Shown here piece by piece: positions 55,992 to 64,000 of a DNA stretch of 64,000 nucleotides. A model generated the notes under the pieces. That model made no database searches, was not told where the DNA came from, and saw only the letters and a program-made list of their open reading frames with translations. The DNA is from Gaiellales bacterium (GTDB lineage Bacteria > Actinomycetota > Thermoleophilia > RBG-16-64-13), in contig JAAYAL010000008.1 of assembly GCA_012719395.1 (NCBI GenBank), positions 58,050 through 122,049 on the forward strand. The letters run 5' to 3'. Numbering within the stretch: the first letter of the stretch is position 1; each line of letters begins with the position of its first letter. The position numbers were made by a program, and so were the translations under genes.

Positions 55992-56115
55992 AGCGCGGAA
56001 CAGGCTATGCTACTCGTGTTATGGAACCGGCCCCGCGACGCGGAGCTCCCCGGCCGTTGAGAGGAGACGCCATGTCTGCGGCGGGTGGAGAGGCTCGGGA
56101 GGAGAGGTTGACGGC

Positions 56116-56958
56116 ATGTCCCAGAGAGCGAGTCTGGCCGGCAGTGAAGCCATCGTCACCGGAGGCTCCAGCGGCATAGGCAAAGCCATCGCCGTGCGCT
56201 TGGTGACGGCCGGGGCCAACGTGACCATCGCCGCCCGTAGGGAAGCCGTGCTGGCTGAGGCGGCTCAAGAGATCGAGCGGCGGGCCGGCCAGATCTGCGG
56301 GCCGCTGTTGCGGGGGCCGGCCGTCCGCACCGCCGTGGTGGATGTGGCCAGCAAAGCCGCGGTGGAGGAGCTGGCGGGCCGCTTCGCGGAGGAGCACGGG
56401 TCCCTCCGGTACCTCATCAACTGCGCTGGCATCACCTACCCCGGGTACTTCGCGGACATCCCCTACCAGGTCTTTGAGGAGATCATGGCCGTCGACTACT
56501 TCGGTGTGCTGCACATGTGCCGGTCCTTCGTGCCCTTGATGAAGTCCCAAGGCGGTCACATCCTGAACGTCTCTTCGGTGGGGGGGCTCTACGGGGGATT
56601 CGGTTACACGGCCTACAGCGCCGCCAAGTTCGCCGTCATCGGCTTCTCCCAAGCCCTGCGCAGTGAGGTGAAGCGTTTCGGCATTACCGTGTCCGTCCTC
56701 TGCCCGCCGGACACGGACACGCCACAGCTGGCCTTCGAGGAGCCGCTCAAGCCCCGCGAGACCAAGGCCATCGCCTCCACCGCCGGCCGGATGTCGGCAG
56801 AGATCGTGGCTCGTGCCGCGGTGCGTTCCCTCTCTGCAGACCGGTTCATCGTCCTCCCCGGGCTCTCGGGCAAAGCCAGCTACCTGGCCTTCCGCCTCGC
56901 CCCCGGCATTCTGGAACGCTACCTGGACCGCAAGATCAGGGCGGCAGCACGCGCCTGA
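56116..56958 (+). CDS. Short-chain dehydrogenase, 3-ketosphinganine-reductase-like
   Basis: 280 aa. AIVTGGSSGIGKAIAVRLV (TGxxxGxG), INCAGI (NNAG position), NVSSVGGLYGGFGYTAYSAAKFAV (Ser, YxxxK). The long C-terminal region with PPDTDTPQLAFEEPLKPRETKAI, and the ending SYLAFRLAPGILERYLDRKIR, resembles 3-ketodihydrosphingosine reductases. It reduces a ketone with NAD(P)H; sphingolipid synthesis is only a possibility because no serine palmitoyltransferase is nearby (the kbl at 60.6 kb is a relative but belongs to tdh). GAGAGG eight nt upstream of the ATG. Confidence 0.83.
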   Translation: MSQRASLAGSEAIVTGGSSGIGKAIAVRLVTAGANVTIAARREAVLAEAAQEIERRAGQICGPLLRGPAVRTAVVDVASKAAVEELAGRFAEEHGSLRYLINCAGITYPGYFADIPYQVFEEIMAVDYFGVLHMCRSFVPLMKSQGGHILNVSSVGGLYGGFGYTAYSAAKFAVIGFSQALRSEVKRFGITVSVLCPPDTDTPQLAFEEPLKPRETKAIASTAGRMSAEIVARAAVRSLSADRFIVLPGLSGKASYLAFRLAPGILERYLDRKIRAAARA

Positions 56959-57046
56959 CCCCGGCCCGGTACCGGCCGTCTCCGCAGTGGCACGCGCACG
57001 GAAGGTCCCCTAGTACTGGGGGCCGGTTCTTGAGAGAATCGCGCCA

Positions 57047-58069
57047 ATGAGCACGGATACCCTCCTCCTCGTCCTGGTGGTGGTCGCAGGTCTCCTCTTC
57101 GACCTGATGAACGGTTTCCACGATGGGTGCAATGCCGTCTCCACCGTCATCTACACCGGGGCGCTCAAGCCCCGCGTGGCCATTGCGCTCTCCGCCTGCT
57201 TCAACCTCGTCGGTCCCCTGGTCATGGGGATCGCGGTGGCGGAAACCATCGGCGGCGTCGTCAAGGCCCAGGACGCCACGGCACACCTGGTCATCGCCGC
57301 CCTCTTCGGCGCGTTGGTCTGGGACTTCGTCACCTGGATCCGGGCACTCCCCGTGAGCTCCTCGCACGCCCTGGTGGGCGGCCTCATCGGGGCCGGGCTG
57401 GCGGCGCTGGGGCCGGAGGGCATCAACTGGTCCAAGGTCGGGCTGGTGTTCGCCGCCCTGTTGATCTCACCCGTACTCGGGCTGGGGACAGGCCTCTTCT
57501 TCATGAAGGCCAGCAAGTTCCTGCTGCGCTTGATCAAGCTCGACTTGGATCGGGCCGACCGCTTCTATCGCCGCATGCAGGTGCTCTCCTGCAGCTGGGT
57601 GTCCTTCAGCCACGGCTCCAATGATGCCACCAAGGTCATGGGCATTATCACAATCATGCTCGCCGCCCGGGTGAACATGAACGTGGAGGAGTACGTGGCC
57701 ATCAACGGAATACCTTTCTGGGTGATCGGCTCAGCCGCCGCAGCCATGTCCCTTGGCACCTACCTGGACTACAAGTCCTTCCGCATCATCCGCACTCTGG
57801 GTGAGAGGCTCACCCACCTTCACCCGGTGAACGGGTTCAGCGCGGAGGTTGGTGGCGCGCTCGTCATCCAAGTCGCTTCGTTGCTGGGCATGCCGGTATC
57901 GACCACGCATGTCATCACCTCGTCTGTCACCGGGACGGGATTAGCCTCCGGCCTGTCGGCGGTGAGCTGGAAGGTATTCCGCTCCATCCTGCTGGCCTGG
58001 GGGGTAACGCTGCCGTTCTGTGGCATCGTAGCGGCATTGACGTACTATGTTCTTGAGCTCTTCCTCTGA
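57047..58069 (+). CDS. pit: PiT-family phosphate transporter
   Basis: 340 aa with about ten membrane helices. The two PiT signatures are LMNGFHDGCNAVSTVI (usually GFHDAANA) and SFSHGSNDATKVMGII. The central hydrophilic loop is short. It imports inorganic phosphate or metal phosphate driven by H+ or Na+. Seventeen bp before the DUF47 gene. A weak GAGAAT box ends 7 nt before the ATG, so the mRNA may be leaderless. Confidence 0.92.
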   Translation: MSTDTLLLVLVVVAGLLFDLMNGFHDGCNAVSTVIYTGALKPRVAIALSACFNLVGPLVMGIAVAETIGGVVKAQDATAHLVIAALFGALVWDFVTWIRALPVSSSHALVGGLIGAGLAALGPEGINWSKVGLVFAALLISPVLGLGTGLFFMKASKFLLRLIKLDLDRADRFYRRMQVLSCSWVSFSHGSNDATKVMGIITIMLAARVNMNVEEYVAINGIPFWVIGSAAAAMSLGTYLDYKSFRIIRTLGERLTHLHPVNGFSAEVGGALVIQVASLLGMPVSTTHVITSSVTGTGLASGLSAVSWKVFRSILLAWGVTLPFCGIVAALTYYVLELFL

Positions 58070-58085
58070 CGCGCGGGAGACGGAG

Positions 58086-58805
58086 ATGGCCACATCAGCT
58101 TGGAAAAAGTTCAGACGCTCGTTGGGCGGCGAGTCTGCGCTGCAGGGCGCAATCGGCGCCATGGCCCGGGAGAGGGAAGAGCAGGTTCTCCGTCGCATCC
58201 GCGATTTCACCGAACGTGTGGTCGATATTGTGATGAAACTCCACGAGCAGATCGACTACTTTGCGGCGGATGATTACGCTAAGCTGGCCGACGCAGCCGA
58301 GGAGTTGGACCGGATGGAGAGCGCCGCGGACGCGGAGAAAGCCGTGATTCTGGACCGGTTGGCCGCCGGCGGCCTGTTTCACCTAGGCCGCGCCGATCTG
58401 TCGCGGCTGGTGGGTTCCATGGACAGCATCGCCAACCTTGCCTCCGGTACCGCCGACCGCCTGGCCCTGCGCGAGTTCACGCTCCCGCCGGGGTTGGGCG
58501 CCCTGCTGCACGAACTGGTGGACACGGACGTGGCGGCGGTGACCAAGCTGCGTGACGCCGTGAACATGCTGGAGGAAGACCTCCGCGCCGCCATCCCCTT
58601 GGCTCAAGAGGTGGACAAGATCGAGAGCAAGGCGGACGATATCTATCTCATCATGTACCGCCAGATGTACGACTGGGACACGGACTACAAGACCTTCCAC
58701 CAGTTCAAGTCAATCATTGACCGACTGGAGGAGATCACCGACAAGTGCATGCAGAATGCCGAGCTTGTGAGGCACATGGCCATCGAGTACCTGGAATTCG
58801 AGTAG
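58086..58805 (+). CDS. DUF47/PhoU-like PiT accessory protein
   Basis: 239 aa, all helical. LHEQIDYFAADDYAKLADAAEELDRMESAADAEKAVIL and EVDKIESKADDIYLIMYRQMY are the PhoU-like repeats with metal-binding acidic residues. Proteins of this type are usually encoded beside PiT and modulate it. Co-transcribed with pit. Confidence 0.9.
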   Translation: MATSAWKKFRRSLGGESALQGAIGAMAREREEQVLRRIRDFTERVVDIVMKLHEQIDYFAADDYAKLADAAEELDRMESAADAEKAVILDRLAAGGLFHLGRADLSRLVGSMDSIANLASGTADRLALREFTLPPGLGALLHELVDTDVAAVTKLRDAVNMLEEDLRAAIPLAQEVDKIESKADDIYLIMYRQMYDWDTDYKTFHQFKSIIDRLEEITDKCMQNAELVRHMAIEYLEFE

Positions 58806-58908
58806 GTCTCACCGCTTCATAGCCACGACCGTGATCCCAGCCGGGATGGGCGCCCGCCCGGCGCACGTTCCCTGTCGGCGGCGAACCGGCTGCCCGTGTC
58901 CGGGTGAC

Positions 58909-59481
58909 CTACCGGCGGCGGTGGAAGCGCACCACCATGTGCACGGTGGCGCAGCGGTCGCCCAGGTTCTCTATGTCGTGCTCCACGTCACAGTGGTAGG
59001 TGACGAAGTCGCCGGCGGCGAGGTCGCTGACGTTGTCACCCGCCGTGACCCGCACTGTGCCGTCGATGACGGTGAGGAACTCCTCCGTGCGGGGGAAGTG
59101 GGGTGCGGAGCGCAACACGGCGTGCGGTTCGAAAGACAGGAGGTACATCTCCAGGTCCTCCACCATGGATACGGGGGAGAGCACGCGCAGGTGGATACCG
59201 GGCTCATCCGTCTCCAGTTTCAGGATCTCATGGCGTCGCACCACCCGAAAGCGCCGCGCCCCCTCCCCCTCGGCGCCCAGCAGGCTGTTGATTTCCGCGT
59301 CCAGGCCCTGGGCGATCTTCCACACGGTGGCCACAGTGGGGTTGGCCTTCTCCTGCTCGATCTGCGAGAGCATGGCTTTGGACACGCCGCTGCGCTCCGA
59401 TAGCACGTCCAGAGTGAGTCCTCGGGCCTTGCGCAGCTTCTGGATGTTCTTCCCGATCAGAGGGGGCTTTGCCGGTTCCAT
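58909..59481 (-). CDS. XRE-cupin transcriptional regulator
   Basis: 190 aa. Residues 8-65 form the XRE helix-turn-helix (IGKNIQKLRKARGLTLDVLSERSGVSKAMLSQIEQEKANPTVATVWKIA, shown here in outline). Residues 110-188 form a cupin (PHFPRTEEFLTVIDGTVRVTAG, YHCDVEHDIENLG), probably binding a small effector. Divergent from tdh-kbl with one shared intergenic region of 97 bp, so it likely controls threonine breakdown and itself. Confidence 0.9.
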   Translation of the reverse strand: MEPAKPPLIGKNIQKLRKARGLTLDVLSERSGVSKAMLSQIEQEKANPTVATVWKIAQGLDAEINSLLGAEGEGARRFRVVRRHEILKLETDEPGIHLRVLSPVSMVEDLEMYLLSFEPHAVLRSAPHFPRTEEFLTVIDGTVRVTAGDNVSDLAAGDFVTYHCDVEHDIENLGDRCATVHMVVRFHRRR

Positions 59482-59510
59482 CTCTCTCCCCCGCGGGCGC
59501 TCAGGTCGCG

Positions 59511-59539
59511 TTGACAGGCACCTCGCCGTTCATTATATT
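59511..59539 (+). promoter_or_regulatory. tdh-kbl promoter, near consensus
   Basis: Plus strand: -35 TTGACA (59511-59516), a 17-bp spacer, -10 TATATT (59534-59539); start near 59546. On the opposite strand TATAAT overlaps the same -10, a likely promoter for the regulator gene. Confidence 0.8.
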
Positions 59540-59544
59540 GAATA

Positions 59545-59554
59545 GATGTTCATC
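59545..59554. promoter_or_regulatory. Candidate operator at the tdh start point
   Basis: GATG TT CATC lies across the predicted transcription start and between the two divergent -10 boxes, in an AT-rich tract. It is a natural binding place for the XRE-cupin protein. Confidence 0.45.
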
Positions 59555-59578
59555 ATCATTTAACGCCGTGGCCGGGAG

Positions 59579-60604
59579 ATGTGTCAAGTGGGCGGGAACC
59601 TGGGCTCGGGCGGCGGCGCGGCAGGTGGGCGGCGACGCATCCTCATCACCGGCGGGCTGGGGCAGCTGGGCTCCGAGTTCGTGGCCGCCCTGCGCGACCT
59701 TCACGGCGTCGACCACGTGCTCCTCACCGACCTGCGGGACGACGTCAACCGCAGCCTCATCCAGTCCGGCCCCTTCGCCCGGCTGGACGCACGCGACGAG
59801 CGCGCCCTGGACGAACTGGTCACAGGCCACCGCATCGACACCATCTACCATCTGGCGGCCCTCCTCTCCGCCGTAGCCGAGACCGCCCCGCAGAAAGCCT
59901 GGGACATCAACATGAACGGCCTGCTGGCAGTGCTGGAGGTGGCCCGCCGTCGCGGATGCGCCGTCTTCACTCCCAGCTCCATCGGCGCCTTCGGCCCCAA
60001 CACGCCCAAGGACTGGACACCCCAAGACACCATCCAGCGTCCCACCTCCATTTACGGCGTGACCAAGGTGGCCGGCGAACTCCTCTGCGACTACTACTAC
60101 CGCAAGTACGGCGTCGACACCCGTGGCGTACGCTACCCCGGCATCATTTCCAACAAGACGCCTCCCGGGGGCGGCACCACCGATTACGCCGTGGAGATCT
60201 ACCACGCCGCCGTGGCTACCGGACGTTACGTCTGCTTCCTGGCTGGGGACACCTACCTGGACATGATGTACATGCCCGATGCCATCAAGGCTGCCTTGGA
60301 CCTCATGGAGGCCGACCCCGAGCGCCTGCGCCACCGCAACGCTTTCAACGTCTCTGCCATGACCTTCTGCCCGGAGGACCAGGCGGCCATCATCCGCCGT
60401 TACATCCCCGAGTTCGAGATCTCCTACGCCATCGACCCGGTCCGCCAGGCCATCGCCAACAGCTGGCCCAACAACCTGGAGGACTACGCGGCGCGCGTGG
60501 AGTGGGGTTGGGAGCCCGCATACGATTTGGACGCCATGACCCGGGACATGCTCAGAGTGCTCACCGCGCGCCGGGGCGAGGTGTCGCGGGAAGGGGCCGT
60601 CTAG
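59579..60604 (+). CDS. tdh: L-threonine 3-dehydrogenase, SDR/epimerase type
   Basis: 341 aa. [16 protein letters not shown] is the NAD loop; [11 protein letters not shown] and [17 protein letters not shown] hold the Ser and YxxxK. YPGIIS with [12 protein letters not shown] is the hallmark of epimerase-type threonine dehydrogenases. It oxidises L-threonine to 2-amino-3-ketobutyrate. The first 20 residues are a Gly-rich extension; a GTG at 59588 with GGGAG upstream is an alternative start. Co-transcribed with kbl, 25 bp downstream. Confidence 0.9.
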   Translation: MCQVGGNLGSGGGAAGGRRRILITGGLGQLGSEFVAALRDLHGVDHVLLTDLRDDVNRSLIQSGPFARLDARDERALDELVTGHRIDTIYHLAALLSAVAETAPQKAWDINMNGLLAVLEVARRRGCAVFTPSSIGAFGPNTPKDWTPQDTIQRPTSIYGVTKVAGELLCDYYYRKYGVDTRGVRYPGIISNKTPPGGGTTDYAVEIYHAAVATGRYVCFLAGDTYLDMMYMPDAIKAALDLMEADPERLRHRNAFNVSAMTFCPEDQAAIIRRYIPEFEISYAIDPVRQAIANSWPNNLEDYAARVEWGWEPAYDLDAMTRDMLRVLTARRGEVSREGAV

Positions 60605-60629
60605 GCAACGGCCGGCCGAAGGAGGAGCC

Positions 60630-61925
60630 ATGTTCGGGAGGATGAAGGAGGATCTGGCCCGGCGCCTCGCTTCGCTCCGCGAGGAGGGTCTGTACAAGGA
60701 GGAGCGGGTCATCACCACGCCCCAGGGCCGGGAGATAGGCGTGGAGACGTCGCCCCGCGGGCCTCTGGCGGCGCCTGCGGCACCCAGTGGCGGAGCAGGC
60801 CCGGCAGGCACGGCGACGGGGGCACAGGCTGAAGCAGGAAACACGCCGGGGCACCAAAGCCGCGTCCTGAACTTCTGCGCGAACAACTACCTGGGCCTCT
60901 CCAGCCATCCCCAAGTGATCCAAGCCGCCAAGGAGGCCATGGACCGGTGGGGCTACGGCCTTTCCTCCGTACGCTTCATCTGCGGCACCCAATCGCTGCA
61001 CAGACAGCTGGAGTTCGCCGTGTCGGAGTTCCTGCTCACCGAGGACACCATTCTCTACGCCGCCTGCTTCGACGCCAACGGCGGCGTCTTTGAGCCGCTG
61101 TTCGGCGAAGAGGACGCCATCATCTCCGACGAACTGAACCACGCCTCCCTCATCGACGGCGTACGCTTGTGCCGGGCGCAACGCCTGCGCTACGCCCACT
61201 CCGACATGGCGGAGCTGGAGAAGGCCCTAGGCGACGCCCGCGACGCCCGCTACCGCGTCGTCTGCACCGACGGCGTCTTCTCCATGGACGGTGACATCGC
61301 CCGGCTGCCCGACATCTGCGGCCTGGCCGAGCGCCACGACGCCCTGGTGCTGGTGGACGACTCCCACGCCACCGGCTACCTGGGCCCCGGCGGCCGCGGC
61401 ACCCCGGAGCTGCTGGGGGTGGAGGGCCGCGTGGATCTCATCACCACCACCTTCGGCAAGGCCCTGGGCGGTGCCTCCGGGGGGTGCACCTCGGGGCGGG
61501 CGGAGATCATCGCCTACCTGCGGCAGCGCTCCCGCCCCTATCTCTTCTCCAACACGCTGGCGCCGGCCGTGGCCGGTGGCACCTTGAAGGCGCTGGAGCT
61601 GGCGGCGGCGTCGCCCGAGCGACGCCGCCGCACCCTGGACAACGCCCGCCAGTTCCGCGAAGCCATGACGGCCACCGGCTTCGACCTGCTCCCCGGCGAG
61701 ACCGCCATCGTCCCCGTCATGCTCTACGAGGAGCCGCTGGCCGTGGAGATGGCCCGCCGCCTGCTGGCCGAGGGCATCTATGTGATCGGCTTCTCCTACC
61801 CAGTGGTGCCCAGAGGCCGCGCTCGCATCCGCGTACAGCTGTCCGCCGCCCATACGCCCGAGGATGTGGAGACCGCGGTGAGGGCCTTCCGCGGCGTGGG
61901 CAGGGAGTTGGGCGTTGTGGCCTGA
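60630..61925 (+). CDS. kbl: 2-amino-3-ketobutyrate CoA ligase (glycine C-acetyltransferase)
   Basis: 431 aa. [48 protein letters not shown] and [13 protein letters not shown] (PLP Lys) place it in the alpha-oxoamine synthase family, and the tdh neighbour fixes Kbl. It splits aminoketobutyrate with CoA to glycine and acetyl-CoA. Residues about 34-70 are an Ala/Gly/Pro-rich insertion absent from the usual 395-400-aa enzyme, between the N-terminal helix and the first core strand. AAGGAGG before the ATG. Confidence 0.92.
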   Translation: MFGRMKEDLARRLASLREEGLYKEERVITTPQGREIGVETSPRGPLAAPAAPSGGAGPAGTATGAQAEAGNTPGHQSRVLNFCANNYLGLSSHPQVIQAAKEAMDRWGYGLSSVRFICGTQSLHRQLEFAVSEFLLTEDTILYAACFDANGGVFEPLFGEEDAIISDELNHASLIDGVRLCRAQRLRYAHSDMAELEKALGDARDARYRVVCTDGVFSMDGDIARLPDICGLAERHDALVLVDDSHATGYLGPGGRGTPELLGVEGRVDLITTTFGKALGGASGGCTSGRAEIIAYLRQRSRPYLFSNTLAPAVAGGTLKALELAAASPERRRRTLDNARQFREAMTATGFDLLPGETAIVPVMLYEEPLAVEMARRLLAEGIYVIGFSYPVVPRGRARIRVQLSAAHTPEDVETAVRAFRGVGRELGVVA

Positions 61926-61947
61926 GTCGGGCGTTGTGGCCTGAGTC
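61910..61947 (+). repeat. 19-bp perfect tandem duplication at the kbl stop
   Basis: GGGCGTTGTGGCCTGAGTC is repeated twice without a gap, the first copy containing the kbl TGA. A replication-slippage scar at the edge of the decayed right-hand region. Confidence 0.85.
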
Positions 61948-62103
61948 GTTGTGCCGCCGAGGGATGGCACCGCGCTACAACGCCGGTTCGCATCTCCCCC
62001 AGAAGGAAGCCATGGACCATGGTCCCGGCATAGGGCCGGCTCAGCCCAGGCAGAAGTGCGACCGCTTACGTGTCGCCCTTGCCGTCGATGCCCTGGACGG
62101 CAG

Positions 62104-62375
62104 TCACAGCGGATCGTTCTCCGGCGTGCACACGACCTGCCGGACATAGGGCCCAGAGGGCTGAGTGTGGACCGCCTCCATGCGGCACCGCTCCGGTTGG
62201 GACGGCACTCCAGCCCGGTCCGCCGGGCAGTCGCGGTCAGGGTGAGGGTGGTAGTCACGCTTGGTGATGTCCACCGCGTCGTACTCGCCCTCCGCGATCC
62301 GTGCTTCGTCTCGGCGTTGTCCGGGTAGCACTTGCGGATGCCGATCCCGCCCTCCACGACAAGCGGAATCGGCAC
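62104..62375 (-). pseudogene. Unrecognised, apparently frameshifted small gene
   Basis: From a GTG at 62375 one frame gives VPIPLVVEGGIGIRKCYPDNAE. A second frame then gives ARIAEGEYDAVDITKRDYHPHPDRDCP and ends ...VVCTPENDPL at 62104. Both parts look like real protein (few Ala/Arg-only runs, balanced charges, several Cys and His), and one indel near 62315 would join them. No family is recognised. On the plus strand a 45-codon frame at 62012-62149 with AAGGA upstream overlaps its end. The remaining 61948-62461 shows nothing else beyond two copies of GGACCATGGTCC (62014, 62389). Confidence 0.35.
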
Positions 62376-62461
62376 CTTGCCGGCATGCGGACCATGGTCC
62401 CTCCAGACATGTGCGCTGCGACCCCGCCGGCCTCACCCCCCGGCCGCGGCGCGTCAGGTGT

Positions 62462-62797
62462 TCACCGCACGTCGCCTCCTCCTCCTGACCGGCCGGGCCC
62501 AGTGCCCCGCGTAGGCCGGTCCGGGCTGCCCAGAAGGTCCTCGAACCGCTGCGCCACCCTCTTCTGCTCAGCATCTTGGGCGGAACGCACCCGGTCGGCC
62601 GCCTCGTCAAGGGCCGGCTTCTTGCGCTGGGCGGCCGCCATGATGCCGTCCAGGGTCACCAGCGCGTCGTCCTTGACCGCCTGCTTCACCATGTCCAGCA
62701 GTTCCTCCTGCAACGTTCGCTGATGGGAAGCCGCGCGAAGACGGAGCTTGCGTGCGATATCGTCCGGCACGTTCTTGATGGAGAGGGTGACGGGCAT
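62462..62797 (-). CDS. FitA/VapB-like ribbon-helix-helix antitoxin, orphan
   Basis: 111 aa. TLSIKNVPDDIARKLRLRAASHQRTLQEELLDMV is a ribbon-helix-helix DNA-binding domain of FitA type. The C-terminal tail is longer than usual and ends in a Gly/Arg-rich stretch, as if read past a broken junction. No PIN-domain toxin follows; the next minus-strand sequence is the unrecognised remnant. Probably a leftover of a vapBC/fitAB module. Confidence 0.7.
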   Translation of the reverse strand: MPVTLSIKNVPDDIARKLRLRAASHQRTLQEELLDMVKQAVKDDALVTLDGIMAAAQRKKPALDEAADRVRSAQDAEQKRVAQRFEDLLGSPDRPTRGTGPGRSGGGGDVR

Positions 62798-62845
62798 AAT
62801 GACGGCTCCTCTCTGGGTTTCCGCGATGAACCTGCCGATTCAAGT

Positions 62846-63250
62846 CTAGCCTGAACCACTCCGCTCGTATGCTTTCAGATAGACCTCCTCGCAGGTGACG
62901 CTGCGCCATAGCCGTTGGATCCAGACGTTGTCCAGCCGGCGCCCCCGGCCGTCCATGCTGATCCTGACGTCGTGGGCAAGAAGCACGTTCTCCCCGATTG
63001 ACGTAAGAAGCCTCTCGATCTGCCCCTTGAGACGGCCGCACTCCTCGCTCTTCGCACCGGCCGCCTCGTCCACGTAGAGGCCATGATTGACTTCGATCAT
63101 CAGCGACGCTACCCGACGGTCCTTCCTCCAGAAGCTCATCAGAACCAGCGTGCCCGAATAGGGCCTGTTGATCTCCAGGCCATAGCCCATCGCCCCTAGC
63201 TCGGTCGCAACCGATCGGGCACGACTCGCACTCCCATCACCAGGTCCCGG
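62846..63250 (-). pseudogene. N-formylglutamate amidohydrolase C-terminus fused to IS3 transposase end
   Basis: Reading from about 63250: SVATELGAMGYGLEINRPYSGTLVLM, then WRKDRRVASLMIEVNHGLYVDEAAG, is the C-terminal part of N-formylglutamate amidohydrolase (NRPYSG, IEVN..LY.DE). In the same frame, after LLTSIGENV, it becomes RISMDGRGRRLDNVWIQRLWRSV, the C-terminal catalytic end of an IS3-family OrfB (SMDGRGR..DN...ERLWRS), stopping at 62846. Both genes lack their N-terminal parts. The junction records an IS-linked deletion. Upstream 63260-63510 holds an unassigned minus-strand frame ending LERLTRERVEILVDEA. Confidence 0.65.
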
Positions 63251-63513
63251 GCCTCCGCCTCGTCGACAAGAATCTCGACGCGCTCACGCGTCAGCCGCTC
63301 AAGAGAGGAGGTAACCGCCCCCCGCCCTGTACACGCTCTCACCCGAGCCCACGCGGAGTGTCCCCAAGCGTCAACGTGAGCGTAGACTGAACTTGAGATC
63401 CACCGGGGCGGACCCAGGTTCTCTGTGAAGGGCGGCGTTCTCATGGACGCCTGGAGTACCGTAAGCAGCCGACCAACGGTGGACATCGACTTCCTCGGCA
63501 TGGTTGACAACGA

Positions 63514-63599
63514 CCCCCGCTACCATCGAGTCGATCCCGCCCGATCCTCAGGCAAAGAAAAAGGCCCGCATTTGCAGGCCTTTCATATGGTAGCGGGGG
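63514..63599. repeat. 13-bp inverted repeat around a terminator
   Basis: CCCCCGCTACCAT (63514-63526) and its exact complement ATGGTAGCGGGGG (63587-63599). The sequence CCCCCGCTACCA is that of a tRNA 3' end. The left copy stands alone in non-coding sequence; the right one belongs to the tRNA-like remnant. Confidence 0.7.
63560..63583 (-). terminator. Rho-independent terminator, minus strand
   Basis: AAAGGCC C GCA TT TGC A GGCCTTT forms a long hairpin; on the minus strand it is followed by TTTTTCTTT. The only classical T-run terminator in the window. It starts five bases after the tRNA-like CCA end, where a tRNA gene would have its terminator. Confidence 0.8.
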
Positions 63600-63611
63600 C
63601 CCGGACTGAAT
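63588..63611 (-). pseudogene. tRNA 3'-end remnant
   Basis: On the minus strand TTCAGTC CGGGC CCCCGCT A CCA resembles a T-loop, T-stem 3' strand, acceptor 3' strand, discriminator and CCA. The 5' T-stem partner and everything before it are missing (CTTAA instead of GCCCG), so no tRNA can fold. The original tRNA identity cannot be told. Confidence 0.4.
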
Positions 63612-63749
63612 TAAGCGCACGACTGCCGCCTTTCCCGACGTCGTTCACGCTGGTCCTCGCGTAGCGGTCTAGAACGAAGCCCGCCGGCCCAACCGCGCTT
63701 GGCGGCGGGACCGGCGGACGCACCTCAGGCGGGAAAAGGCGGGGTCAGA

Positions 63750-64000
63750 CTAGGCCGGTCGCCGCAACAGGAAGAACACGTAGCCGTAGTACTCCGCGTA
63801 CTCACGGCGTATGTCGATCTCCGTTTGGATGGGCTCCAACAGTCCCAGCTTTTCAGGATCACCGGCAAACCTATCGCGATACCGGGCGAGGCGGGCTTCC
63901 AGTGGCAGGTAGTAAGAGTCCCACCACGATGAATCGGGGAGCACGAACTCGTCCACGAGTTCGAACCCGCAGTCGGAGATGAGCCTTTCATTGGCGGCCA
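63750..64000 (-). CDS. SAM-dependent methyltransferase, C-terminal part
   Basis: The gene enters from beyond the right edge; 83 codons are visible. ANERLISDCGFELVDEFVLPDSSWWDSYYLPLEARL and a later REYAEYYGYVFFLLRRP match the C-terminal strands of class I methyltransferases of the LPDSSWW...YY type. The SAM-binding motifs lie outside the window. Confidence 0.65.
   Translation of the reverse strand, partial: AANERLISDCGFELVDEFVLPDSSWWDSYYLPLEARLARYRDRFAGDPEKLGLLEPIQTEIDIRREYAEYYGYVFFLLRRPA

Noticed and set aside
62012..62149. 45-codon plus-strand gene with AAGGA ribosome-binding site
   Set aside because: No recognisable product; it overlaps the end of a more protein-like minus-strand frame and lies in decayed sequence.
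63588..63680. Complete tRNA gene on the minus strand
   Set aside because: Only the T-loop/acceptor 3' part is present; the 5' T-stem does not pair and no anticodon or D arm can be drawn.

Overview
The window reads as one high-GC chromosome segment of an anaerobic, probably actinobacterial organism. Three things point there: PimA- and PimB-like glycosyltransferases next to a PlsY-like acyltransferase; several starts with a -10-like box 6-7 nt before the ATG (leaderless style); and strictly anaerobic redox enzymes, namely a selenocysteine formate dehydrogenase and a trimeric [FeFe] hydrogenase. A Coriobacteriia-like or related deep anaerobic actinobacterium is my best guess. No 16S rRNA or complete tRNA gene is present to settle it.

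Layout. 0-1.5 kb: two secreted proteins on the minus strand, one a lipoprotein with an alpha/beta-hydrolase (tannase-like) core. 1.7-12.3 kb: a decayed accessory region with a Fic protein, hicAB and phd/parE toxin-antitoxin pairs, a SWIM protein, a GNAT and a radical SAM protein, among many broken genes (two ParE fragments on a 100-bp repeat, a DUF499 ATPase with a nonsense codon and internal deletion, a DUF488 stub, a frameshifted winged-helix gene and an internally deleted HemW-like radical SAM gene). 12.3-18.4 kb: ordinary single genes (SLH/glucosaminidase, HAD hydrolases, MscS, LigD-type 3'-phosphoesterase, flavin oxidoreductase). 18.5-33.6 kb: leuA-acnA behind a probable leaderless leucine/valine-rich leader peptide, an NYN/LOTUS protein, transporters, a LysR regulator and an ilvD-ilvB-ilvN-ilvC operon.

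34.3-55.3 kb is a 21-kb block transcribed entirely on the minus strand. In transcription order it holds: fdhA (selenoprotein; the in-frame UGA and its SECIS hairpin are visible), a ferritin-like protein, a NuoE-NuoF fusion, focA, hydC-hydB-hydA, a TM1266-like small protein, an ABC transporter (binding protein, permease, ATPase), two homocitrate-synthase-like enzymes, a glycolipid set (PimB-like, UPF0104, PlsY-like, PimA-like), a 67-aa protein and an isocitrate dehydrogenase. The redox genes would interconvert formate, H2 and NAD(H). The synthases, IDH and the acnA elsewhere could make up the oxidative branch of the TCA cycle if one synthase is a Re-citrate synthase.

55.6-61.9 kb, on the plus strand: a CMD-family protein, an SDR, a PiT phosphate transporter with its DUF47 partner, and a threonine-degradation operon (tdh-kbl) divergent from an XRE-cupin regulator with a near-consensus promoter between them. 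61.9-64 kb is a second graveyard: orphan antitoxin, N-formylglutamate amidohydrolase/IS3 chimera, a tRNA 3'-end-like remnant with its terminator, and the C-terminus of a methyltransferase running off the end.

Most notable points: the NuoE domain of the formate-dehydrogenase diaphorase has lost three of its four [2Fe-2S] ligands; the hydrogenase HydB is a minimal NuoF core; the second homocitrate-synthase-like protein has lost the conserved HESGIHADG motif; the leuA leader looks leaderless and Leu/Val-rich; and a TM1266-like protein is translationally coupled to an ABC transporter directly behind the hydrogenase.
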